NCBI GenBank assembly: GCA_036346205.1
Contig: JARFJB010001817.1
Span: 1,850,001-1,914,000, forward strand
DNA length: 64,000 nucleotides
From: Vesta saturnalis
Taxonomy: Eukaryota > Arthropoda > Insecta > Coleoptera > Lampyridae
Reading direction: 5' to 3'
Below, in pieces: positions 10,909-21,824 of the stretch. A program made the position numbers and the translations under genes. Position 1 is the stretch's first letter. The number at the start of each line of letters is the position of its first letter. Under the pieces are notes generated by a model. That model was not told the origin of the DNA. It did not search any database and worked only from the letters and a program-made list of their open reading frames with translations.

Positions 10909-12912
10909 TTTTTTTATAGAAACAGCGTATTTACAATCTACTCTATTTTACATTAAGTAATAAGTGTGACGAATGACTTAGACGTGAGTGGAGAAATCTA
11001 TTGACGATGCTCCAACAGATGTCCTAGAGGGTTGTGGTGATAATGATTTAACTTTTAATTCACATCGTCTTAGGGTTGTTGCAGGTCAGATGGCGACTGC
11101 CGTTTCAATCTTCTTATTACAGTTGACAGATGGCTCAGCTCTGTAATATATCTGTTCTCATGTCCTTCGTTGATGATAGAGTGTTAACAATCTACGTATT
11201 TCTTTCGTGATAAATGGAATTCTTACATCACTGTGGAGTGTGAAATTGGAGACATACCAAGGTGCATTAGCCATGATACGCAAGATCTTCGACTGGAACC
11301 GTTGGATGACTTTTGTGTGGGTAGGCTTGGTACAGCCATATGTCCATATGGGTTTAATTATGCATTTGTACAGGAGAGCTTTGTTTTCCAGGGACAGCTT
11401 GGATTTACGCCCAAGGACATTTTTTGTAGTTTTAGGTTCAGTTCTTGGCGTTTTGTTCTGACATGTTTCTGCCACGTTAATTTTTGATCAAGATGTAGAC
11501 CCAAGTACCAGTAACGGTACGTTGTTAATAGTGACTTGGGGACAAATTACATGCTTCGTGGTGAATGTGATGTGTTGACTTTGCTTGGTTTATTTTAATT
11601 CTCCATTTACCAAACCAGTCTATGGAGAAGGTCTAGGCTTGATGTTGTAGTTGTTTAGAAGCTACAGTTGGGTTGTTATTAGTTGCTAACAAACCCTGTG
11701 GTACACCTGCTTTCGCTTTGACAGTACTTGGAGTATGCAGTATTACATTTTGTTTGGAAATACCTTTCAGTGATGTAGGATTTCAGCTGGAGGTAATATG
11801 GAGTGGGTATGGTGTTTTTAATTTTATACAGCAGCCCAGTATGCCACATCTTATCGAATGCCTGTGTCGCATCAAGAAATGCTGCGTATTGTCTTTTCTT
11901 CCAGGCTTTTGGTGATCTTATTTACAATCCTGTGGGGTTGTTGTATCGTAGAATGGCGTTCCCGAAATCCGAATTGATAGTCAGGATTGATAGTTGACAG
12001 GTCTACTTCATTTCGAATTCTTTTCAGCAGCAGTTTTTCAAACAATTTTGAATGAGACTGGCAGCAAGTGATTTGCGATGAGAACACACATTGTTGGGTG
12101 GTTTCCCGGGTTTGGGGATCGTTATGAGTTTGTGCAAATTTCTACATTAGAGGATAGTACGTCAATCTTAGCATGCTATTGTAGATGGTTGTTAGTAGTA
12201 TTATTGACTTTTTTTGGTAGGTTTCTTGTACTTTCCCGGGTGTTTTGCACTGATTAATATTTTGGATTTCCTCTGCAACTTTTCTGGGGTAGAACTGCTT
12301 GACTGGTAGCGACATTTGGCAGGCCGTATGTAGGAAACTTTCAATTTCATCGTCGTTGTTATTTACCTTAGATTCAAATGGTTTGAAGACTTGACTGAGA
12401 TGTTCAGCGAATGTGTCAGCTTTTTCTTTGTCGGATTTAGCCCAACTACCTTCTACTTTTCTTATGGGCGGCGCTGATAGTTGTGGTCTGTTAAATTTCT
12501 TCTAGTCTTCCATATGTGTGTCATCTTTGATAAGGAAGTAATGTAGTGCTCAAAGATTAAATTTGGTGCTTTCGCTAAGCTTTGTGTAGTTTACGTTTTA
12601 GTCTGTTATATATAAGTTTATCGTCATTGTTTCGTGATCTCTGTCATCTACTTCGTGCCCTACGCTTTTCAACTACCAACTCACGTATGTAAGGAATGTT
12701 GTCTGTTTTGTCTGCCTTCGTTGTTGGTTTGGGTGTCGAATGCCAAGCTGCTTCTTGTATTTGGATGGTGAAGTATTGTACCACTTCATCTAGTTCATCG
12801 GTTTGTTTAATTCTCATATTTAAGATATATGTTCTTTGTGTAATTGTTAAATTCGTCCCAGTTCGTTTGCTTAGTGATAAGTGTAGAAATGGTTGTCTTG
12901 TTTGCTGTATAG
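10909..12912 (-). mobile_element. Jockey-type LINE, 5'-truncated
   Basis: The minus strand carries, in order from 12912 downward, the endonuclease-RT linker, the reverse transcriptase and the C-terminal domain of a Jockey-clade non-LTR element. There is no endonuclease, so the copy is 5'-truncated. An A-run (minus strand) at ~10908-10916 may be the 3' tail. Alternatively the element reaches 10757, next to the direct repeat at 10734. Confidence 0.75.
11030..12912 (-). pseudogene. Jockey ORF2 remnant (linker, RT, C-terminus)
   Basis: Retrotransposon reverse transcriptase in several frames. The linker is at 12640-12900 (EVVQYFTIQIQEAAWHSTP...KRRARSR). The RT fingers are at ~11872-12087 (HSKLFEKLLLKRI, YQFGFRERHSTIQQPHRIVN). 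The C-terminal domain is at 11158-11475 (LSLENKALLYKCIIKPIWTYG, RFQSKILRIMANAPWYVSN), which is characteristic of Jockey. Frameshifts and stops separate the blocks, and the YADD active-site region was not found intact. Not functional. Confidence 0.8.
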
Positions 12913-12948
12913 TTGAATGCAATACTAAACAAAGGACTAGACTATGTA
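12913..12948. repeat. Direct repeat flanking the Jockey region, right copy
   Basis: 23 bases identical to 10734-10756, immediately upstream (in element orientation) of the first recognisable Jockey linker sequence. Confidence 0.6.
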
Positions 12949-15900
12949 AGTTCAATTAGACTCATACTAGCATATAGTTTGGACTGTTCATCACCTGGAC
13001 AAATGATAGTTCTAAATAGTAAACTGTGCTAATTATGTGCATCATGCGTTTGCCATATGTTTGTTATGCAAAAGTATAAATTACTCTATTACTGTAATAC
13101 AAATGTTGACTAAAACTTCAAAGCCACATACCTTGAATTTAAGTCTATTATCGATGCTTTAAACACGAATATCCTACATTTTGATACTGTCATTTAGAAT
13201 TTTGATCAAATCGATTTATATCAGTCCAATGGCCCGACTTTCAAAAAATTGTTTATAATATTAGTACCGGACATATGATCTATGCAATTTTGCACTAATA
13301 ACGTCGCCACTGGATATTTTATTTTAAATTATAAAAAAGTACTAAGTTGTATTTTATTTCAACAGTTTTGTAACTTTAAAATTTGAATGCAAAAAATTTT
13401 TTAATTTTCTAAAGCCCTAAAATGCCTCATCATTAGTTGATTTGCTCATTAAACGAACATGGCCAGATTTTATGGCAAGAATTTTTGTACCAAATATTCA
13501 TTTCATAGATTTAATGGTTCAAAATGATAACATGGCGCATTACACCCGCAAACGCGACTCGCATCACGGCATTCTACATTTGCACACACACACACAACAC
13601 ATAGTTACGTTTTTACATCTGAACTTACAATTCGTAAGCACGCGAATTCGCAATTTCAACCCTCCCCAACACGCCCATGGAAAAATAATTTTTATAGTTG
13701 TTGAACATAGAACCGATATTGCTTAGTCGTACCATTCTAATGTGTTTCCATCGATTGCTTCTATTCAATGTGGAAAATCTGCTCTTTTATTATTAAATTC
13801 TTCGGCTATTTCAAGCCATTTTTCAGTACTTAACGTTGGAAAAGTAATATGTATGGTATGTGTCCATATTATCTTACAAACTGCTTGAAAAATTTTGGAA
13901 AAAATTATTAAAATGGCCGCAATTTAATGAAAAAGTAAGACACAGAATGTTTTTTAATTGTAGGTATTTTTATGTACACTCATATCAACATGCGCCAAAT
14001 TTAGTTGCTTCATTTAAAATGCCCACTTTATGGTTTTTAAGAAAAAAAATACATTTTCACTTTTTTCACATTTTTCTTCATAAAACAGATTTTGGTCAAG
14101 GCATTTTTGTCAGAGTTACATAATTTTTTTTTGTTTTAGATTTCTAAATTCCTGATTATATCCTATAGTAACTGACAAAAGAGACAGATGTTTCGTCTCA
14201 GACAAAAGAGTCCATTGCTAATATTCAGATCTCCAACAATAGAAAACAAAATACAATAGAAAGAAAACTACTAGAGGCTCTTGAATAACCACACTCAACT
14301 GAAAAGGCAAAATCACAAAAACAGTCATACTACGAAAACAACTATAGGCTTATTTTATTATCCCTAATGCCAGTCTTGAAATCAGTTCCTTGACATTTTG
14401 AATTTGCTGCAAGAATGGATATCATGCAGAGTATAAATAAATATATAACTGTACAACCACCATGCGTGCAATCGCAAAAAGCAGCATATATATCAAATAC
14501 CGTCGATTTCGCCCCGGTTACCAATCTACAATTACACCCCAATGGTAATATTCAAATGTGCTCCTGAAGTTCAGTCGCATTCAAGGCAAATTCCAGTCGT
14601 TCATCATCAGGAGGCACAGCCTGGGCCCCCTGGGATTCAACAGTAACACAGTGAAACCCCTATTATGTCACCAAGAGATTCTATATATTCTTAAGATAGT
14701 ACCGATTTAAGTTTATTTTAGTAAATATTATATTAAAATATATTTAAATTAAAATTAAACTTCATTTTGAAGTTTTTTGTTTTTATGTCCTCAGTTTTCT
14801 TTTAAAATGTGAATTCTCTTCACGTATCTTACCTTAAGGTTATAAGAAGTATAGTAACAAGAATAAACCCAGATCCTAAACTATAAGTATTTAATTCATA
14901 ACATTGTAAATCATTGCACGGATTTTCACGCCAAAATATTCGCGAAAAGATCTATCCAATTTGTCAACTAAAACACTACGATACATTTTGGAAACATCAT
15001 TCATCGTAACATATTCATATTTTTTAATGCGTAAGATAATTGTAAATAAAAATATTTTTCTAATTTGCTTCCATTTTGATACCCTAATAGACCTATTAAG
15101 ATACGCGACGTCATCATCTCCAATATCATTGTAGCCATTAATTCACGGGACATTTTACAAAAATTTTTAGGTTGGCATTATTATTATTGGAATTATGCCA
15201 TGCTTATAAAATGTGTCAAAAACAGGATGCGTCGTGGAAAACTTTGATGTGAGCAAATTCGCGACTGTATTTTTGCCAATTTCACGTATTTCAGGGGGCG
15301 TACATGCAAGATTATCCTGATTATCTTCCATTTTCGTGTTTTGTGACAGAATTTGGATAAAACAAAAAGCGACTAGATCAAATTTTCACTTTTAAAATTA
15401 AGACATTACCAACCGGCACATAATTACGAAAAATAGCATAAAACCGAGGCGCTCGGTATTGTACAATACCGAGCGCGTTTTCAAGATACCTTGAGGCACT
15501 CATTCCTTAAAAAAACACGTGGCTACTCGTCGACACTTAAATTCGTGCTTCAAGACTGGTCTTGTTCTTTAATATTCCATTTGAATAACAGGTGCGATAA
15601 ACTAATCGTCGTTTCAAATTAAACTTGTTTCGGTTTTAGTACTAACATCGCATACAATCCGCGTTTGTGTAATATGACTGGGTTCACGAATAACCGCATG
15701 ATGAGGAAGGTAAAAATTAAGTGTCGCACCTTTTTCTTGTATTGTTATTACCCCATCCCCTAATAAACTTGAGTTTTTTGTAAGTCTATCTCAAAGAGTA
15801 AGGACGAGGGCGGACGTACCAATAGTTTATAGGCGCCCAAATTGGAAACACAGACGGAAGGGGGGAACGCGAGAATTTATGCAACCAGTGAAACGCGTTG

Positions 15901-17439
15901 ACCAAAACATTAGATTACCATATGCTCTGTGATTTAATATCGGGTCGATTCTTTCAATTTTCTGCATTAACTGATAAGATAGGTTTAACACATTTTACAA
16001 GAATAATTTCTTTACTTATAGAGTTAGGACTAGGGATATTTTTCGTAATAATTGAAACAAATTAAATTCATCAAAAATGTTTATAATGCTATTATATAAA
16101 ATCAAAATCATAAATGTTTAGTAATTTTATGAATATATAAATATATATCGTAAATACATGATTTTGCAAAAATTTTATTTAGAAAAACACATTGTACATA
16201 CATACATACATAGATTTTTAGTGACCCGAAACTATAACAAATTTATTATAAAGCATCCGGTTTGAATATGAACTATGAATATTCATTTTACACACATAAC
16301 GAATTCGTGTTTTAATATAAATTTCACATATTGATGAACTAACGACAGGTAACAAATACTTGGGAGGACATACAATTAAATGAGCGTAATGACTTTGCAA
16401 TGACTTTGAACTAATGGATTTTACTTAATGTACACTTTAATTATTAATACAACTAATGTGAATTAGAAGTAATGGAAATAAATAAACCAAATTTATTTAA
16501 AATAGTACTTAATACTGAGTAAAATATTTAATTTAATGTCTTTTAATTTTACGCTGAAATATTATATTAAATTAATTTTTTAATGTTAAATCGAAGCCTA
16601 GAACACATTTCTCTACGCTAACCGGTATTTATTATAATTAAACACATAAAAATAAACCAATACTATACTGTACTTACCCGTGGAATAAAATGTTTTTTTC
16701 CGCTTCCGTGCGTCGTTAACCTAAACTTTTTTGTGCGGATCGATTAGCACAACCCACAACACAACATGTAACCATTTTTAATCGCTTCCGATCACGTTTT
16801 TATGCACTAAGTTAAAAAATGCGTTTATAAATATATACGGACTCTTTGCTAATTTCAAAGGTTATGGTTAACACGTAACACAAGTTGCCTACCCATCAAT
16901 TTCCCTTTAGTTTCCAGTTAAAGCTGCTTATGTTACCTCTCGTCTTAGCCTATGGTCTATCCAATACAATCATGTTCATGTTAGAGATCCCTAGATTTGC
17001 AAAATCTTTTATATTCGGGCTAAAAGGAATTTTAACGATAAACTCTCTCCATTTTCGGTACGTTTATGAGTATTTTTAAAATGTGTTTCACCATTTTCTT
17101 CGTCTAAAATCTAAAAATATTCGAAATTCGAAATTAAATGTCCAATTGCAGGTTACACAAAAATTGCACGACATATTTTAGAAAGTGACAATTTAATTGT
17201 TTAAAAATAGAAAGAGGAGAAATTATGTTTAAAGAAAATTGTAAATATTATTGTCAAGTGCAAGTGACCATGGACATTTTAAATTTTAAGGAATGGGTTT
17301 TTATTGTACAGTTTATTTGATGAATCATATATTTGTTATAATATTAAATTTAATTAATCTTTTTTTCACAACAGTTTTAGTTTTTTTACTAACTATCTAT
17401 GTAAAATATTTTTTTAAATAAAAGTGGCTCCCGTCAGTG
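12949..17439. other. Unassigned AT-rich interval
   Basis: No supportable gene. The open frames of 60-94 codons here have no family resemblance. A short open stretch on the minus strand at ~14560-14650 (AQAVPPDDERLEFALNATEL) is compositionally less AT-rich but stays unassigned. It contains the palindrome at 15449-15476. Confidence 0.5.
15449..15476. repeat. Perfect 28-bp palindrome
   Basis: GCGCTCGGTATTGT followed by its exact reverse complement, with no spacer. It is GC-rich in an AT-rich setting. Possible cruciform, palindromic protein-binding site, or two short TIR tips joined head to head. Confidence 0.9.
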
Positions 17440-17866
17440 TACTGTGAGCCAAAAGTAACGGAACAACATATTTTTATGTTTATTGAAGATGTTAGTTTAT
17501 TTATTTATTGCCGTTGCGAGATTGTTTATTTTGTACCGAGTTTTGTACAGTAAAAAGATTTAAACTGTTAAATAAACGTTTTAATTTAAAAAATCATATA
17601 AATTGCTTTTTCTTTAGATGTTCAGCCTTAAAAACCGTTAGCATGAACCGATTTTCAACATTTTAAGTGTGCTGGATTCTAAATATGGTTTTTGCATTTA
17701 AAAATACAAAGTTGCATGCTGCAACCGATAGATGGCGTAAGATGGAAACAAAAAAAAAATATGAACATAGTGTGTTTTTAAAAATAAAAATCGACCTGTG
17801 CGAAGATTTTTGAAAAATAAACTTCGTTTAGATTCAATGAATTTCTCCGTTACTTTTGGCTCATTT
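17440..17866. mobile_element. MITE, Tc1/mariner-like ends
   Basis: 18-base inverted repeats TGAGCCAAAAGTAACGGA at 17445-17462 and 17846-17863, match exact. TA dinucleotides sit a few bases outside each (17440 and ~17866), consistent with a TA target. About 425 bp, no coding sequence; the 62-codon minus frame inside is not a transposase. Confidence 0.75.
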
Positions 17867-18018
17867 ACAATTAAGTAATCTGGCACTTCCTGGTTTTCAT
17901 TAGTGTAAGATTAGTGAGACTACGGTAAATATACAAATTTAAATTTAAAATCAACTTACAATTTATCATTTTACACCAAGAATAATTAATACACGTATTT
18001 CGAGGCAAATCGGGTTCC

Positions 18019-18917
18019 AATTTTAATCTAAGATATTATGACTGAAAACAGTTTGCGGGGATGCTAGGAATGCAAAACAGTTCAATCGGTCAGCAAAAAA
18101 GGTCCAGGGTAGTTTCAGGGGGATGAAAAGGGGTTGAAAATTTTATTTCTCAATTTTTGAGAAAAGGGTTGATTTAAGGAAAAATTGTTTTCTACAAAAG
18201 TTGTAGGCCTTATAAAAATCTACATTTTATGTATATATACTTTTTTCACATAACCTCAAAATTTTCGAGCAAAATGTAAAAAACAATTTTTTCAGTTTTT
18301 GATTTTTCATTTTCGCAAAAATTGTCGGATTTTTATGAAACATTGTGAAAATGTTTTATTTTATGATAGTAATAATTCCAATTTTTTTTGAAAAAAAAAA
18401 TTCACGGGTTTTTGAAATATTTGAAAAAAACCAAAAAAAAACATGTTTTTTTCAAAAAAATTTTGTGTGAGTGAAAATGATTTTTTAATATCTTGTGAGG
18501 GCTCATTTTTTTCCTTATGAGTTGTACTTTCAAAGTAAAAAATAAAAATATATGGTTGCCCTGCCAAAAGTAGCTCAAAAATTAGAAAAACCGAAAAAAT
18601 GAGTCACCAAAGTCAGATTTTTTAAGTAATTGTTTATAATTTGTTTAAATTTAACGAATTTGTCAAAATATGAGTTCATTAATGAATTCTACGGAAAAAA
18701 TACAAAAGTACATGCTATTGAAGTTTTCTCAAAAGCATTTTGTTTTTAATAAATCGTTTAAACATTCAAAATTGTTAAGTTTGTACTCTAACCGAAGTAA
18801 AAAAATTCAAATTCGGCCTCAAAACAGAAAATAATGTTTTTATTTTATTATTTTATTGTACTGTACTTTATTTATTTAGTAATGTAAAATATAGGAAAAA
18901 TGGCAGGTAAAATTTAT
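18019..18917. repeat. Left long TIR of the Academ-like element
   Basis: Pairs with 25474-26283. The inner limit is the GGCAGGTAAAATTTA sequence, found inverted at the right. The arms differ by scattered substitutions and small indels, mainly in A/T runs. The left arm is about 90 bases longer, largely from segments such as TTGTACTCTAACC...AAAACAGAAAAT (near 18781) that are missing on the right. Confidence 0.85.
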
Positions 18918-19213
18918 TATTTGTTTACATTTTAAGCATTATAAAATTATAAAAAGAATGTTGCTCTTACTGTATATAGGTATACTCGCAAAGGACACTA
19001 ACACCCACAGACGTAACTGTGTCGACGATGCCAGCTGCTTCCGTCATTCCTGTTTCTACAGCCAGCCAGCCAGAATCAGTCAACTAGTAAGGCCGTGAAA
19101 GTATTTCGTGTACCCACGTGGAGAAGTTTCATTTTTTGTAACGAAATATTTCGTGCTTTCTTTAGTGTTGTGTTATTTTTATGGTTCAGTATCAAATAAA
19201 TTGAAATAAGGTA

Positions 19214-20305
19214 GAGTAAAATCAAAATCGGAAGACACCAGCGCAGAAACGCATTTTTAAACTAGATAAAGATGCAGTAATGATTAGAAAATGACACAAA
19301 TATTAGTACTGTGCGCTCTAAAAACGTTACTTTCCGGCTGATCGTTTCCCAACTTTTGTTTATAACCTCTTTGTTTTTCCGGCGTATCAAATTTGTTTAT
19401 TACTTATTCTACAAAACAGTTTATTTTAAAACTATCCGCTGCCTGTATTGAATTTATAAGTAAGTTACTTTAATTATTAATTTCATGTTATATTAATGTA
19501 ACCAAATCTAGTTCTTTATATAATGTGCGACGCAAGTATATCTCATAACGCTCAAGCACCTCAAGCAAGAAAACGCCATGTGTTATCTGAAGACGCTCGC
19601 AAGATTGTTTGGAACAATTACAAAACTTTAAAAGTATCAATTCAGGTAAAAGCAGTTGGATAAACGTTTTATTTTGTAATATTCCAAGGAATTTATTCAT
19701 TAAAGATGACGAAACAGTTGGATATTCGGGAAAGAAAACGTCATTTAGAAGTTTACTTTTAAAAATGAGCTTCAGGTAAGTTTACTGATTAATTTTTAAT
19801 CATATCTTATCTTGGGTTTTATGTAGGTAGAAAAAAACATCCGATTGTCGTAAGATTATAATAGAACGACATGAAATACGTTCTTTGCATTGTGCATATA
19901 TACGTTCGATCACTAATTATCGGAAAGCAGGACGACCAGTTATATACACATGTTTATTTAATTTTATAACGTAAATATGTTGCTATTTATCATTATTTTA
20001 GGTGGTGAAATGGGCTTTATAAATAATGCTCTGCCAATGTTTAAATCTAGCTAAAAATCAGGAGATTAATTGTTATTGGCAAATGTATTTTAAAAAACTA
20101 GATTTTATAACTATGACAATAAAATATTATTTTACTTTATGATTATTTCAAAAATTTTACATCTAAAATTGTATTCTTGGACCACAAACGCGAAGTAACA
20201 TAACCTAAACTTTTATTTTTTCAAACGTATATTTTTTTGTTGAGCTTTACACTCTGACGTCACTTTTTTTGCGCAGCTTGGTGTCTTCCGATGTTGATTT
20301 TACTC
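19214..20305 (+). mobile_element. Nested TA-flanked Tc1-like element, internally deleted
   Basis: 27-base inverted repeats (GAGTAAAATCAAAATCGGAA... at 19214-19240, 20279-20305) with one mismatch, each flanked by TA (19212-19213 and 20306-20307). Inside are two separated pieces of a DDE_3-type transposase. One is an N-terminal segment near 19565-19630 (ARKRHVLSEDARKIVWNNYK). The other is a catalytic-region segment near 20000-20050 (GGEMGFINNALPMFK). The intervening core is missing, so this is a non-autonomous derivative. It sits inside the Academ-like element, between the left TIR and the transposase, and is therefore younger. Confidence 0.85.
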
Positions 20306-20740
20306 TAAGCCTGTAAATCATTTTCATTTGATTAATAAATAACTTTACGTGACTTTTATTTAAAACATTGATTTACAAACACCTCCCAAAAATCTGTATT
20401 GTTTATCAGAAATAAAATTAAAATTTTACTAAAAGATCGTGTTAGTAATACTGTCAATTCACTTTCTTTAAAAGTATCAATCAAATTATTAAAAAAAAAG
20501 AATAAAAATTTGTTATAGACTACTTTAAAATATTTTTATGGTTACATAATGAATAAAACATTTGTTATTCATTGACACTGCACTAAGAGCTGCGGGTTTG
20601 TTTGTAAATATAGTAATCGAACAACGGTTTTTGTTAGTTTTCTGGGGACCTACCACCTATTTTTTAGTCCTATTTTTTAAGTTAAGTTTGAATTAGAAAT
20701 ATTGTTTTAACTTATATTATTCTTTTTCTAGGTCAGCATT

Positions 20741-21791
20741 ATGGATGATTCTGCTTGTATGATTTGCGCAGAATCCGGTGGAGATGCATTGATTAATATC
20801 AAAGAAAAAGCTATCGGTAAGCTGATCGAATCAAGTAAAAAAAGAAGGGATAGAAAGTACCAGAAGTGGGAGAGTAGTGGCATAAAATCAGCATTTGCTC
20901 ATAAAAATTGCTTGAGAAACTACAACAGAGAATGCTCAATAGCAGCCGCTTCTGCCACAGTCACGAAAAAATTGGTAGAAGGTAAAAAATCAGCTAAAGA
21001 AGCCGTCACGTTCGATTTCAAATCTCTTTGCTTTTTTTTGCGGTGAAATTTGCGATGAAATCAAAAAAGATGTTAAACATGTACGAAAAGAAGACACGAG
21101 AACAAATATACTCAACATTATTGAGCTTCGAGATTGTCCTGATGAATTTCACAAAAAAATTGCTGCACGTTTAGAACCTCAGAAAGATTTGGTTGCAGCC
21201 GAAGCTCGCTACTATTCCAGCTGCATTTCGAAGTTTTACAACTGGAAATCTTCTGATGTAGTTGGACGCCGCCCGAGTGATGCAACGAAAAGCTTCACTG
21301 ATTATGTAATTAATTATTTAGAGGAAAATCAAAGTGAGAGTCAATTTTCTTTAAAAGAATTAAAGGAAACGTATACTGGTACTATTCCAAATTTGAAAGT
21401 TATTAAAAATAGTTTAAACAAACACTTCCCTGATGGTCAATTGGAATTTGTTAATATTAACACCGATATTATTATTTTTTTTCGTCATAAAATAAGTAAG
21501 CAAGTTTGGAAAGAATGGTATCAACGAAAATCTGAAGATGAAACTGTTGAAAGAAACAGAATTGTTAAGATGGCTGCTGAAATTGTATTGGAAGACATTC
21601 GGAAAGCAATATACGAAAAAACAAAGTACATTCTACCAAATTACGATGAAAAAAATATTTATGATGGTATTCCTGAATCGCTAAGTACCTTCCTTGAAAT
21701 TGTTATTACAACTCATAAAGATAAAAACAAAACCAAACAGTTTCAGTGGAAAAAAAAGTTACTGCTGTATCCCATAGTATTGTTTCATTAA
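20741..21791 (+). CDS. Academ-like transposase, N-terminal segment (frameshifted)
   Basis: Starts at the ATG at 20741 (MDDSACMICAESGG), just after a convincing splice acceptor (TTCTTTTTCTAG, 20720-20731), so a 5' UTR intron is likely. The first frame runs 101 codons, with Cys/His spacing like a small zinc-binding module (CMIC...HKNCLRNY). It ends because of one extra T in the T8 run at 21032-21039; the next frame continues with CGEICDEI and runs unbroken to 21791. The second frame is lost at the A8 run near 21750. The sense sequence for 21757-21850 (HSIVSLTRPRTYISPLLLGL) is in another frame, then returns to the original frame. The breaks in T8 and A8 could be real decay or sequencing indels. 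Confidence 0.65.
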
Positions 21792-21824
21792 CAAGACCAC
21801 GTACCTACATATCACCATTATTGC

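Noticed and set aside
13442..13726. 94-codon plus-strand frame with His-rich CACACA-derived segment
   Set aside because: Looks like chance in AT-rich DNA with a short CA repeat.
14560..14660. Minus-strand stretch AQAVPPDDERLEFALNATEL as an exon
   Set aside because: Short, no splice or start context, no family recognised; kept only as a note.
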